Shown one piece after another: positions 39,340 through 49,925 of a DNA stretch of 60,000 nucleotides (position 1 is its first letter; every line of letters begins with the position of its first letter). This stretch comes from Strigamia acuminata (taxonomy: Eukaryota; Arthropoda; Chilopoda; Geophilomorpha; Linotaeniidae). The notes under the pieces were generated by a model. The model made no database searches and was not told the DNA's origin. It was given only the letters and a program-made list of their open reading frames with translations. The stretch is from positions 9,426,001 to 9,486,000 of the forward strand of contig OX442319.1 in NCBI GenBank assembly GCA_949358305.1, written 5' to 3'. Position numbers and translations under genes: made by a program.

Positions 39340-39620
39340 TGTTTATTTCGTATGATTTCTGCGTATTTCATCTGTTTTCATGTTTATTTCATCTGTTTTC
39401 ATGTTTATTTCATGTTTTCACGTTTATTTCATCTGTTTTCATGTTTATTTCATCTGTTTTCATGTTTATTTCATGTTTTCACGTTTATTTCATCTGTTTT
39501 CATGTTTATTTCATCTGTTTTCATGTTTATTTCATCTGTTTGTACGTTTATTTTATCTAATTACACATTTATTTCATTTGTTTTCATGTTTTTTTCGAGT
39601 TTATTTCATGTTTTAATGTT
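39340..39620. repeat. 21-bp minisatellite upstream of RBR copy A
   Basis: The unit 'catctgttttcatgtttattt' occurs about 10 times, with a shortened form in places. It gives open frames in all plus phases. Confidence 0.93.
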
Positions 39621-39835
39621 TTTTTCGCGTTGGTGCATTGTTTCCACCAGTGAATTCAGCGCGTATTACAGATTCTCTTGTTAGTGTAACGTCCTCGTAA
39701 CTAAATTACGTCGTCTTACAACGTCGTACCGACGTGACCGTTTGAAGTAGTATAACACCACCAACGATTTTAATAAACATCATTCAATTCTTTTGCTTGA
39801 TCCTCAAACCAATCAACCGTACACACATCAATCCA

Positions 39836-41246
39836 ATGTCTTCATCCGATGAATCCAGCTTTGAATACGACGATGATTACCAAATAGATGACGATGATTA
39901 TTACAATACGAGTTCGAACGATCTCGACGTTGGTTCAAACGTTGTGGACTTCGAGCATTTCGATTTCGAATGTCTAAAGACCCACGAAGTGCAGAAAATG
40001 CTAACCGAGACTACCGAAGCGTTAGCCACCAATTTACGCGTCGCACCGCCCATCGCCAAAATTCTACTCCGCAATCACAAATGGTCCGTCAACGACGACA
40101 TCAAAGACGTGCACACACTTCTAATAGACTCCCGAATCAAGCCTTCATCCACCAAACTCGATTTCCAAGCGCCGACTACGGACGAATGTCAAGTTTGTTT
40201 CGAATCGGGCGACGAATTTTCGACGTTTGGAATGCGGACATTTGTTCTGCATCTCTTGCTGGCTCACCCACTTCGAAATGAAACTCAGCCAAGGCGTTTC
40301 CACCGAAATGGAGTGCATGGAGACGGATTGCAAGATCATCGTGCCCGAAGATTTCGCACTGGACGTTCTGTCCAAATCGGATCTCACGGACAAATACAAC
40401 AAATTCGTGTTGTGCGATTGTGTCCGCTCGCACCCCGAACTGCGCTTTTGTCCCGGGCCGAACTGCAGCGTCGTTATTCGCGCGAAACAGCCGAAAAGCA
40501 AGCGCGTCACGTGCAGCGAATGTAAAAGCATTTTCTGCTTCAAGTGCGCTTCCGACTATCACGCGCCGACGGACTGCGTGACGATCAGGAAGTGGATGGC
40601 GAAATTGGACGAAGATTCGGGACTTGCGAGTTATTTGCTGGCGAACACGAAGGATTGTCCGAAATGCTTCAACACGATCGAGAAGAACGGCGGGTGCAAT
40701 CACGTGTACTGCAACCAATGCAGATTTAATTTCTGTTGGTTGTGTCTGGGCGATTGGAAGACGCACGGAACGGCTTATTACCAATGCAGCACGTACATCG
40801 AGAACCCGGATGTGGTGGTCAAATCGCAGCGACAAGTGAGAGCGGCGTCGAAGAAGTTCGAGTTTTATTTCGATAGATGGAAGAACCACGAGCAGAGTTT
40901 CGCTTTGGAAGTAGAAACGTTCGAGGCAATTAAAGTTAGGACTGAGGAGAAAGTGATGAATAACGAAGGAACGTGGATCGATTGGCAGTATTTGTTCGAC
41001 GCTGCTGAATTGCTGGCGAAGTGTCGGTATACGTTGAAGTATACTTACGCGTACGCTTATTTCTTGGAGGCTGGACCTAGGAAAGTGTTGTTTGAATACC
41101 AGCAATCGGAGCTTGAAACAGTGATCGAGGATTTGTCGTGGGAGATCGAAAGAGCGGAAAATTCAGGCAGAGCCGCATTCGAAAACTTAATGCTGACTTG
41201 TGAGAAGAGGCGGGCAACTCTGTTGGCAGATTTTGGTGAAACATGA
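39836..41246 (+). pseudogene. Ariadne-type RBR ubiquitin ligase, copy A, frameshifted
   Basis: Compared with copy B, one extra T in the run at 40217-40220 breaks the frame inside RING1, after CQVCFESGDEF. The correct frame resumes at once (ECGHLFCISCW) and stays open to the stop at 41246, so the rest of RING1, IBR, RING2 (NGGCNHVYCNQC) and the C-terminal Ariadne region is intact. The start is the ATG at 39836 (MSSSDESSFE); the longer open frame starts at a TTG. No introns, so the ancestor was a retrocopy. The shift could be a real mutation or an assembly error in a short T run. As written, no active enzyme can be made. In a working protein, the RING1 binds the E2 and the RING2 Cys carries ubiquitin. 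Confidence 0.88.
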
Positions 41247-42809
41247 AATGTCAAAATCATAATTAATTACATTGTTTATTCAAATTATCGAGATTTTAAT
41301 CTCAATTTTTATTTAAAATTCTTTTTGCTTTATCTCTAATGATTTTCTAATGCTTAATTCATGGCGCGACTGCAATAAAATACCCATCAATATTAGTTTG
41401 AGTTTTATCCGTATGAAATGTCCAAATCTTGATTTATATTGTTTACCGGTATTCATATTATTTTTTTACGGCTTCAAATTATCGAGATTTTCAAATTTCC
41501 ATTTTTATTTAAAATTCTTTCTTATCTCTGAACAAAATGTTTCACGCATGATTTTCGTTTTCAAATAATGATATAAACATATCAGACGTAAACTGCTTGA
41601 TTCCATGCATTTGTAGTTTGTACAAGCTACTTAATGATGTCACCAATTGTTTATTGCTTGATTTTAGATGCATAACGGATGTGCCACTAGGTTTTTCAAT
41701 CCACTTTACTGAAATGTTATTTCCAGCATATTATGTAGCTGCTTGTTAACCATAAACGGGTTTAAAATTAGTTTTTAATTATGTGCTAATCGTTTATTAA
41801 AATTGGAAATGAAATGAGAAAAACATAAAATCATACAACAGAGAAAATTTTAATTAACATTGACAAAATCTTATCTAAAAATGGCAAAATTGCATTTAAA
41901 ATGAAGAAAATTGACAAAATTTAATTGAAAATGAAGAAAAATAACGAAATCAAATAACAAAATTTAATTGAAAATGAATAAAAATGGCAAAATCTAATAT
42001 AAAATAAAATACGGCAATATCTGATTAAAAAATGGCAAAAACCAATTTTAAAATGGCAGAAAGATGATGTTTTGTTTAATTTTCAAACATTGGAAATAAA
42101 GCGAGAAAAATTTACAAATCTACACATTTTCTTTTTTTAAATATCTATTTTCTAATTTTCTATTTTCAAAAGGATAAAAATTGGATTGTCCTAATAAAAG
42201 CAGAAATCAACCGTTTTCAATTTAAATATTTTAAATGGAAAAGAATGTTAAAAAATCTTTTAATTTCTGTGCTTACTTAAACACAAAAATCGCACCTGTT
42301 CAATAAATTTTCAAATGCAGTTAGAAAAATATACAATCACATGTTTTAAAATTGAGAAAAAGAAATATGCATGTCAATCGGATTTTGTTTTGAGGCAAAA
42401 ATAGATTCAAACAAATTTTCGAGTAAAATTTTTGAATTAAAAGAAAAAAATACAACTTTTGAATGCAAACTTGAAAAGCAGAATAAATACAGGACTTAAA
42501 CGAGTAAACAAGAAGACAATATAAAAATGAGGGAAAGATAAAATGAAACAAATTCTAGTGCACTGAATGTTTCAAGTTAAAAACAATGGAATTTGTCGAT
42601 TTCGACTCGTGAGTTGGGTAACTACAATTTTCACAAGTTAAAGGTCAAATATCAGAGAAATTTTTTCGTTTATAAAAAAAGTAATAAATCAATTAAAATT
42701 TCCGTTTTCTTAATAATCCAGTAGAAAAAAATTATTTTAGGCAACAACTTAAAAACTGAAAATGTGAAAAGAAATAACATGTTTAGAAGTGTCACATGTT
42801 TTGTAGTTA
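41247..42809. other. AT-rich spacer between RBR A and zinc-finger A
   Basis: Non-coding. Drifting short repeats of the type 'aaaatggcaaaatctaatttaaaatgaa' fill about 41860-42080. The block has a counterpart at 48783-49925 in copy B, which lacks part of it. Confidence 0.6.
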
Positions 42810-43664
42810 TTAACCAGTGTGCTTGAGTAAATGTTTTTTCAAAGCATTGTTTTGCCTACAAGCATAAGCACATAAATTGCATTTGAATAGTTTTTCACCT
42901 GTATGTGTTGAAATATGTCTTTTTAAACTTCCTCTATCAATGCAGGAATAAGCACAAAGATGGCACTTGAGTGGTTTTTCACCTGTATGAGTTGCAATGT
43001 GACATCTTAATTGTCCACTTTGAATACAGGAATAAGCACAAAGATGGCAGTTGAATGGGTTTTCACCTGTATGAGTTGCAATATGACGTTTTAAAGTTCC
43101 ACTTTGAATACAGGAATAAGCACAAAGATGGCACTTGAGTGGTTTTTCACCCGTATGAGTTGCAACATGTTTTCTTAAATCCGCACGTCTAATACTGGAA
43201 AAATCACATAAATGACACTTGAATGGTTTTACACCTGTATGAGTTGCAATATGATTTTTTAAATTCCCATTTGTAATACTGGAATAATCACACAAATGAC
43301 ACTTGAATGGTTTTTCACCTGTGTGAGTTGCAATATGGGTTTTTAAATTTCTACTTTCACTACAGGAATAATCACATAAATGACACTTGAATGGTTTTTC
43401 ACCTGTATGAGTTGCAATATGACATCTTAAATGTCCACTTTGAATACAAGAATAATTACACAAATGGCACTTGTATGGTTTTTCCCCCGTGTGAGTTCGC
43501 ATATGGACAACTAAATGATGTTTAAGCCTAAAAAAAATCGAACACACTTGGCATTTGAAGGGTTTTTCACCAGTATGTATAAGCATGTGATTCTCCAAAC
43601 GTGAATACACTGAGCACGAATAATCACACAGATTGCAACTGTAACGAGCTTGTTTCCTCTTCAT
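42810..43664 (-). CDS. Poly-C2H2 zinc-finger protein, copy A, 10 fingers, 284 aa
   Basis: Ten tandem C2H2 fingers are joined by TGEKPFKC-type linkers, beginning with CNLCDYSC and ending with CNLCAYAC...HLLKHTG. There is almost nothing else in the protein, and no BTB, KRAB or other partner domain. I start it at the ATG at 43664 (MKRKQARYSC). The frame is open 24 codons further but begins with GTG, just downstream of a possible acceptor (TTTTAATTTCAG) and a short upstream ORF. Such proteins bind DNA in the nucleus; the target is unknown. The fingers are nearly alike (CHLCDYSS, CHLCAYSC), a sign of recent expansion within the gene. Its paralogue in copy B has six more fingers. Confidence 0.88.
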   Translation of the reverse strand: MKRKQARYSCNLCDYSCSVYSRLENHMLIHTGEKPFKCQVCSIFFRLKHHLVVHMRTHTGEKPYKCHLCNYSCIQSGHLRCHIATHTGEKPFKCHLCDYSCSESRNLKTHIATHTGEKPFKCHLCDYSSITNGNLKNHIATHTGVKPFKCHLCDFSSIRRADLRKHVATHTGEKPLKCHLCAYSCIQSGTLKRHIATHTGENPFNCHLCAYSCIQSGQLRCHIATHTGEKPLKCHLCAYSCIDRGSLKRHISTHTGEKLFKCNLCAYACRQNNALKKHLLKHTG

Positions 43665-44010
43665 TTTGACTATTAACGAGACTCCAAGCTCCGTGTATAA
43701 AACGTTTGCTTCGTAAACTGGCAGATAGGATATCACTCAATCACATCGGAAATAAACATTCTGAAATTAAAAGAATTCAAATATTAATGGTTCATTTTAC
43801 CATCAAGTAGTCAAGTGAAAAAATGCACTTTTCCCCTATACCCCTAACAATACCAAGCAAAAACAAACTCCCTCCTGCATCCAACTCCCGGGTCACTTAT
43901 GATGTTTTCTAAACATTTATAAGAATGATTTCTTCCCTGTGAGGTAGGCAGGTATCCAGGCGGATATCCCAGAGGCTTTAGCTGTCCCCATTTCTCATAC
44001 TAGAAAATAT

Positions 44011-44497
44011 TTAAAGGTCAAGTGCACTGAGTGGGTTTAATTTTTTTTCTGATATAGCCTAATAAAAAAATATTTTTCATGTTAAAAAAAAATAAAATTT
44101 GGGCCTTTATCACTGTTAAATAACAATTGAAAAACTTGACTTTTTGCATGATGGTTGTTGGCTGGATGACCTATACGTCATCAGTTCTGTGGTGGCTGGT
44201 GGTGGTGTTGTTGCGCACGCGCATCAGATTGCGCATGCGCAGAGGACAGTTTTCACTCCCCCAGTCAAGGTCAGCTATTATGAATCCAACCTAAGCTCAG
44301 AACAAGTTCCAGGTCAACTGAACTAGAGAACTGACAACGTCATACTCTCATGATTCTTTGCCTTGTCAACACCCGATATTGCGATTGTTATTAAACAATA
44401 AAGGCCCAAATTTTATTTTTTTTTAACATGAAAAATATTTTTTTATTAGGCTATATCAGAAAAAAAATAAAACCCACTCAGTGCACTTGACCTTTAA
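44011..44497. mobile_element. 479-bp MITE with 96-bp inverted repeats and TTAA duplication
   Basis: The element is 44015-44493, flanked by TTAA on both sides (44011-44014, 44494-44497). The terminal repeats (44015-44110 and 44398-44493) begin AGGTCAAGTGCACTGAG and are almost perfect. The matching site in copy B (about 51626) has a single TTAA and no insert. TTAA duplication is typical of piggyBac-type elements, but the end is AGG rather than CCY, so the family is open. No transposase is inside. Confidence 0.92.
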
Positions 44498-44899
44498 GTT
44501 GTTTAATTATTCTTATGCTGTGTTCAGTATTTTATAAGACTAATAAATTGTTATTTTCCTCAAGTTGTTGGATTGTTGTTAATGTAATAATGTTGCGTGT
44601 ATCGCTATATCGCCACACGATATCAAAGATTTAGAGCTTGCACGTCTCGTGATGAGGAACAATTGAAAAGCTCTGGAGAAAATGGACAACAGGCCATGAA
44701 ACGACTTGCCACCTCGAATGACACAATACATGTACAGTATGGAAAAGTGAATGAATTATTGATGACTCCAACACTGACATTTGACTTCATAAGAAACACA
44801 ATCGCTTGCCATTAAATAAAATGCCAACCGTTTAAAGTTTTAAACTAAAGCCACATAAACTCGGAAATTTCCGTTTTTATCTTTGGCTTATGTTTATCT

Positions 44900-44979
44900 C
44901 TAGTGTGAGTTGCTAAATTTTTTTTAAAAAATGTTTTCTGAATGCAGAAATAAGGACAAAAATGGCAGTTAAATGATTT
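44900..44979 (-). pseudogene. Decayed C2H2 finger, copy A remnant 1
   Basis: On the minus strand this reads KSFNCHFCPYFCIQKTF and then NLATH. Both Cys are kept, but the first metal-binding His is Asn, and stops lie close on both sides. It repeats in copy B at about 52088-52169. Confidence 0.6.
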
Positions 44980-45749
44980 TTATAGTTAAGTGGTACTACT
45001 TGGGATCCTTGGATGAACTTGTGGAACTGATAGATTAAGCAAACTATTAAAAAGAAAACAAATTTACAAAATTCATTGACCAAAAATTCATTTTCAATTC
45101 AATTTTTAGGTATTAGGTGTAAATAATATTGCTGTGAAAATAGTCACGTGAAAAAATGTAATTTCTTGCCATTTTCCTAACAACAGTAACAAAAATAGTC
45201 AATAAAAAAAACCCGTTTTTTTGGAAAAAGGCTTTTATGCTGTATCCCTGCGAAATTGGAATCCAGACTAAAAATTTGGCAAATAACATCGTTTTTTAAT
45301 TCAGATCAAAAAATAATTGGCCCTCTTTGAAAGAGCGGCAAATTGTACACTGGAAACATTACAAAACCATTTTAATCCGTCAATTTTCAAATTTGTAGTT
45401 TTTTCGTGGGTTTTTCAAATTGTCCACCACGTTTACCATGCGCTCGCCGACTACGATCGTAAAGAAAAGTATTTTTTTTTACCGAATCGAAAAAAGAAAT
45501 ACACAGGCGTGCGTAGAATTCAATTTCCAATCGAATGAGCTTGGTTTCAGAATTTATAAATTCTTTTTTAGTACCGAAAACATCAAAATTCGGGTCGGGC
45601 AAACATTTTGGCATCCATTAAAGGACATGGGTTCGGCCAGGCAAAATAAAACTCCCTTTACCCCCAACCCGATCATTTTTTTATCCCACGCAAAAATAAA
45701 TCTAATTCATGAAAATTATTCTACGCTTGACTTATTCTATAAATATCAC

Positions 45750-45870
45750 TTCAAAGGCTTTTCTCCAGAATGAGTTGCAAAATATTTTTTTAATACCTTT
45801 TCTGAGCGTAGAAATAAGGACAAATATGGCGCTTCAATGCTTGTTCTTCCGTATGAATTGTTAAAAGACA
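45750..45870 (-). pseudogene. Decayed C2H2 finger, copy A remnant 2
   Basis: The minus strand shows IHTEEQALKRHICPYF followed by a stop, then a shifted ATHSGEKPLK linker piece. It is a broken finger pair, also present in copy B at about 52958-53080. Confidence 0.55.
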
Positions 45871-46384
45871 CCGCGGATCCTTGGACAGGCTTGTGGAACT
45901 GATAAATCCAGCAAACTATAATAAAAAAAACCTTAAAAAGTGATTTTTAAAAATACAAAGTTCAGTAACGTTATACCTTACCTCAATTCTTGCAAAAAGA
46001 CCAAATGATTTTTCTCAACTGCAAAAGCGCGAGGTGAGTCGTGGCGTCGTCCCCCTCTATATTCTACTTACCTTGGTCCCCCTAATGGAACACAACCAAT
46101 GGAGGGGGTCGGGAGAAGGGCATTGTGATGACGACCTTGGGAATACAGAAGATGGTATTTTGTTTGTAGTAAACGATGAAGAGATAGCAAATAAAATAAA
46201 ATCAACTTGTTAAATTTAATTCATCTTTTTTCTTTTATTTTGGTGCGAATATTTAATTACTATTAACAATAATATCAAAATCTAAATCATAAAAAAGAAT
46301 ACAAGATGTTTTAAAATTGAAAATTAAGCAAGAAATATAGACCATTTTGTTTTACGTTTATTTCATCTAATTAGACGTTTATTT

Positions 46385-46605
46385 CATTTGTTTTTATCTT
46401 TTTTCATTTGTTTTCATGCTTTTTTCGAGATTATTTCATGTTTTCATGCTTTTTTCGAGATTATTTCATGTTTTCATGCTTTTTTCGAGATTATTTCATG
46501 TTTTCATGCTTTTTTCGAGATTATTTCATGTTTTCATGTTTTTTCGAGATTATTTCATGTGTTCATGTTTTTTCGAGATTATTTCATGTTTTCGTGTTTT
46601 TTTTC
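46385..46605. repeat. 30-bp minisatellite upstream of RBR copy B
   Basis: A 30-bp unit, 'ttttcatgcttttttcgaga' plus 'ttatttcatg', repeats about 5-7 times. It replaces the 21-bp array at the same place in copy A. Confidence 0.9.
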
Positions 46606-46811
46606 GCATTGGTGCATTCATTGCTTGTACCAGTGAATTCAGTTGTGTGACGTCCTAACCTCGTATAACTAAATTGCGTCGTTTCACAACGTCGTACCGA
46701 CGTTTGAAGTATACCGACGTTTGAAGTAGTATAAAACCGCCAACGATTTTAATAAACATCATTCAACTCTTTTGCTTGATCCTCAAACCAATCAACCATA
46801 CACGCAATTCA

Positions 46812-47951
46812 ATGTCTTCATCCGATGAATCTAGCTTTGAATGCGACGATGACTACGATATGAATGATGATGATTATTATAACACGAGTTCGAACGATCT
46901 CGACGATCTTGACATTGTGGACTTCGAGCATTTCGATTTCGAATGTTTAAAACCCCACGAAGTGCAAAAAATGTTAACCGAGACTGCCGAAGCGTTAGCC
47001 ACCAATTTACGCGTCGCACCGCCCATCGCCAAGATTCTACTCCGCAATCACAAATGGTCCGTCAACGACGACATCAAAGACGTCCAATTATTATTAATAG
47101 ACTCCCGAATCAAGCCTTCATCTACCAAACTCTATTTGACTACGGACGAATGTCAAGTTTGCTTCGAATCGGGCGACGAATTTCGACGTTTGGAATGCGG
47201 ACATTTGTTCTGCATCTCCTGCTGGCTCACCCACTTCGAAATGAAACTCAGCCAAGGCGTTTCCACTGAAATGGAGTGCATGGAGACGGATTGCAAGATC
47301 ATCGTGCCCGAAGATTTCGCCCTGGACGTTTTATCCAAATCGGATCTCAGCGACAAATACAACAAATTCGCGTTGCGCGATTGTGTCCGCTCGCACCCCG
47401 AACTGCGCTTTTGTCCCGGGCCGAACTGCAGCGTCGTTATTCGCGCGAAACAGCCGAAAAGCAAGCGCGTCACGTGCAGCGAATGTAAAAGCATTTTCTG
47501 CTTCAAGTGCGCTTCCGACTATCACGCACCGACGGACTGCGTGACGATCAGGAAGTGGATGGCGAAATTAGACGAAGATTCGGAACTTGCCAGTTACTTG
47601 CTGGCAAACACGAAGGATTGTCCGAACTGCTTCCACACGATCGAGAAGAACGGCGGGTGCAATCACATGTACTGCAACCAATGCAGATTTAATTTCTGCT
47701 GGTTGTGTCTAGGCGATTGGAAGACGCACGGAACGGCTTATTACCAATGCAGCACGTACATCGAGAACCCGGATGTGGTGGTCAAATCTCAGCGACAAGT
47801 GAGAGCGGCGTCGAAGAAGTTCGAGTTTTATTTCGATAGATGGAAGAACCACGAGCAGAGTTTCGCTTTGGAAGTAGAAACGTTCGAGGGAATCAGAGTT
47901 AGGACTGAGGAGAAAATTACCATGTTTACATGTATCCAGTTATCTGGATAA
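46812..47951 (+). CDS. Ariadne-type RBR ubiquitin ligase, copy B, C-terminus cut by MITE, 379 aa
   Basis: ATG at 46812 (MSSSDESSFE); the open frame starts further out at a TTG. An acidic N-terminus is followed by a UBA-like region (about 45-90, ILLRNHKW), RING1 from about residue 113 (CQVCFESGDE, LECGHLFCISC), IBR at about 190-240 (CPGPNCSVVI, CSECKSIFCFKC) and RING2 at about 269-303 (CPNCFHTIEKNGGCNHMYC). The Cys in GGCNH, about 282, is the expected catalytic residue. The frame then enters a MITE at 47917 and stops after about 12 foreign residues. The Ariadne domain, which holds the enzyme in an autoinhibited state in HHARI, is lost except for its first helix, so a product could be unregulated or unstable. 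The intronless form points to a retrocopy. Copy A has the Ariadne domain but a broken RING1. Confidence 0.85.
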   Translation: MSSSDESSFECDDDYDMNDDDYYNTSSNDLDDLDIVDFEHFDFECLKPHEVQKMLTETAEALATNLRVAPPIAKILLRNHKWSVNDDIKDVQLLLIDSRIKPSSTKLYLTTDECQVCFESGDEFRRLECGHLFCISCWLTHFEMKLSQGVSTEMECMETDCKIIVPEDFALDVLSKSDLSDKYNKFALRDCVRSHPELRFCPGPNCSVVIRAKQPKSKRVTCSECKSIFCFKCASDYHAPTDCVTIRKWMAKLDEDSELASYLLANTKDCPNCFHTIEKNGGCNHMYCNQCRFNFCWLCLGDWKTHGTAYYQCSTYIENPDVVVKSQRQVRAASKKFEFYFDRWKNHEQSFALEVETFEGIRVRTEEKITMFTCIQLSG

Positions 47952-48488
47952 GTAAAAATGCGAATTTTACTTTTCTGGAAAACTGATCATGTAAACAAAT
48001 CAGTTTTCTAGAAAAGACAGACTTATCTGGAAAACTAAATTCCAGTTGTACGAGCTAGATTTTGGGCGTTTTGCGCATTGAAAACTGCATGTAAACACCC
48101 GTGCATGCGAAAATTCAAAAACTTGGATCGAGATATTGTCGGATCGTTATAGTAAAAATACGTTAGGCCTACGTGCCAACGACATTTGGTGCCGAAATCA
48201 ATGTGAAATCAGCTAAAACCACCATTTTTGGGATCAGAATTTGCATATTAGGCACTATTGCAAAGATTCGAGCAAAAACCTCTTTCCTAACCACCATTTC
48301 ATTTGCTTGGCTGAAATGGATCAACAGCCATTTTGTTGTTCCAGATAATCAAAGGGCAGTATGGGTAATTCTCGTAAGACGTCACGTTTACCAGAAAACT
48401 AACGTCATGTAAACGCAAACGGTTATCCAGATAAATAAAATCCGAATATTCACTTATCTGGAAAACTGTGACCATGTAAATAGGGTAA
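47917..48488. mobile_element. 572-bp MITE inserted in RBR copy B
   Basis: Copy A reads GAGAAAGTGATGA without interruption. Copy B has GAGAAA, then this insert, then GTGATGA. The ends are imperfect inverted repeats: TTACCATGTTTACATG at the left and, reversed, TTACCCTATTTACATGG at the right. Inside, TTATCTGGAAAACT-like and CATGTAAAC motifs recur in both directions. No transposase is seen. The target duplication is unclear because the flank is A-rich. Confidence 0.88.
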
Positions 48489-48782
48489 GTGATGAGTAAC
48501 GAAGGAACGTGGATCGATTGGCAGTATTTGTTCGACGCTGCTGAATTGCTGGCGAAGTGTCGATATACGTTGAAGTATACTTACGCGTACGCTTATTTCT
48601 TGGAGGCTGGACCTAGGAAAGTGTTGTTTGAATACCAGCAATCGGAGCTTGAAACAGTGATCGAGAATTTGTCGTGGGAGATCGAAAGAGCGGAAAATTC
48701 AGGCAGAGCCGCATTCGAAAACTTAATGCTGACTTGTGAGAAGAGGCGGGCAACTCTGTTGGCAGATTTTGGTGAAACATGA
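48489..48782 (+). pseudogene. RBR copy B, Ariadne-domain fragment cut off by the MITE
   Basis: The reading frame of RBR resumes here ([20 protein letters not shown]) and ends at the same stop as copy A. It has no ATG-context start of its own beyond a Met two codons in, and no promoter is apparent, so it is most likely a detached remnant. Confidence 0.8.
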
Positions 48783-49925
48783 AATGTCCAAATTATGATT
48801 TATATTGTTTATTCATATTATTTTTTTATGGCTTCTAATTATCGAGATTTTAATCTCCATTTTTATTTACAATTCTTTCTCTTATTTTATCTCTGAACAA
48901 AATCTCTCCGCATGATTTTAGTTTTTAAATAATGATATGGTAAACATATAAGACGTAAACTGCTTAATTCCATGCATTTGTAGTTTGTACTACAAGCTAC
49001 TTAATGATGTCATCAATTCTTAATTGCTTGATTTTAGATGCATAACGGATGTGCTTATCTGCAAGTTCCGCCACTAGGTTTTTCGATCCACTTTACTGAA
49101 ATGCTTATTTCCAGCATACTACGTAGCTACTTGTTAACCATAAACGGGTTTAAAATCAGTTTTTAATTATGTGCTAATCGTTTATTAAAATTGGAAATGA
49201 AATGAGAAAAAAATAAAATCATACAACAGAGAAAATTTTAATTAACATTGACAAAATCTTATCTAAAAATGGCAAAATTGCATTTAAAATAAATAAAAAT
49301 AACAAAATGTAATTGAAAATGAATAAAAATGGCTAAATCTAATTTAAAATAAAATACGGCAATATCTAATTAAATAATGGCAAAAACCAATTTTAAAATG
49401 GCAGAAAAATGATGTTTTGTTTGATTTTCAAAAATTGGAAATTAAGCGAGAAAAATTTACAAATCTACACATTTTCTTTTTCTAAATATCTATTTTCTAA
49501 TTTTCTATTTTCAAAAATAGATTCAAACAAATTTTCAAGTAAAATTTTTGAATTAAAAGGAAAAAATACAACTTTTGAATGCAAACTTGAAAAGCAGAAT
49601 AAATACAAGAATTAAACGAGTGAACAAGAAGACAATATAAAAATGAGGGAGAAATAAAATGAAACAAATTCTAGTACACTGAATGTTTCAAGTTAAAAAA
49701 AATGGAATTTTGTCGATTTCGACTTGTGAGTTCGGTAACTACAATTTTCACAAGTTAAAGGTCAAATATCAGAGAAGTTTTTTCGTTTATAAAAAAAGTA
49801 ATAAATCAATTAAAATTTCAGTTTTCTTAATACTCCAGTAGAAAAAAATTATTTTAGGCAACAACTTAAAAACTGAAAATGTGAAAAAAATAACATGTTT
49901 AGAAGTGACACATGTGTTGTAGTTA
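48783..49925. other. AT-rich spacer between RBR B and zinc-finger B
   Basis: Counterpart of 41247-42809. Non-coding, with short AT-rich repeats. Confidence 0.6.

Larger units (their letters stand above)
39330..46240. repeat. Segmental duplication, copy A
   Basis: This block of about 6.9 kb recurs at about 46330-53430 in the same orientation and gene order: upstream minisatellite, RBR gene, AT-rich spacer, zinc-finger gene on the minus strand, decayed finger remnants. Identity is high over the RBR exon and much of the flanks. Each copy has its own later transposon insertion. Confidence 0.9.
44498..46330. other. Region upstream of zinc-finger A with decayed finger pieces
   Basis: Apart from the two finger remnants listed, the stretch is AT-rich and without a supported gene. 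The 72-codon frame at 44597 has no family resemblance, and the same DNA reads differently in copy B. Confidence 0.5.

Noticed and set aside
43665-43736. GTG-started N-terminal extension of zinc-finger A (and 51285-51356 in copy B)
   Set aside because: Eukaryotic translation should use the ATG at 43664 or 51284. The upstream part is probably 5' untranslated exon.
44597-44815. 72-codon gene upstream of zinc-finger A
   Set aside because: It has no conserved motif, and the corresponding DNA in copy B does not keep the same frame.
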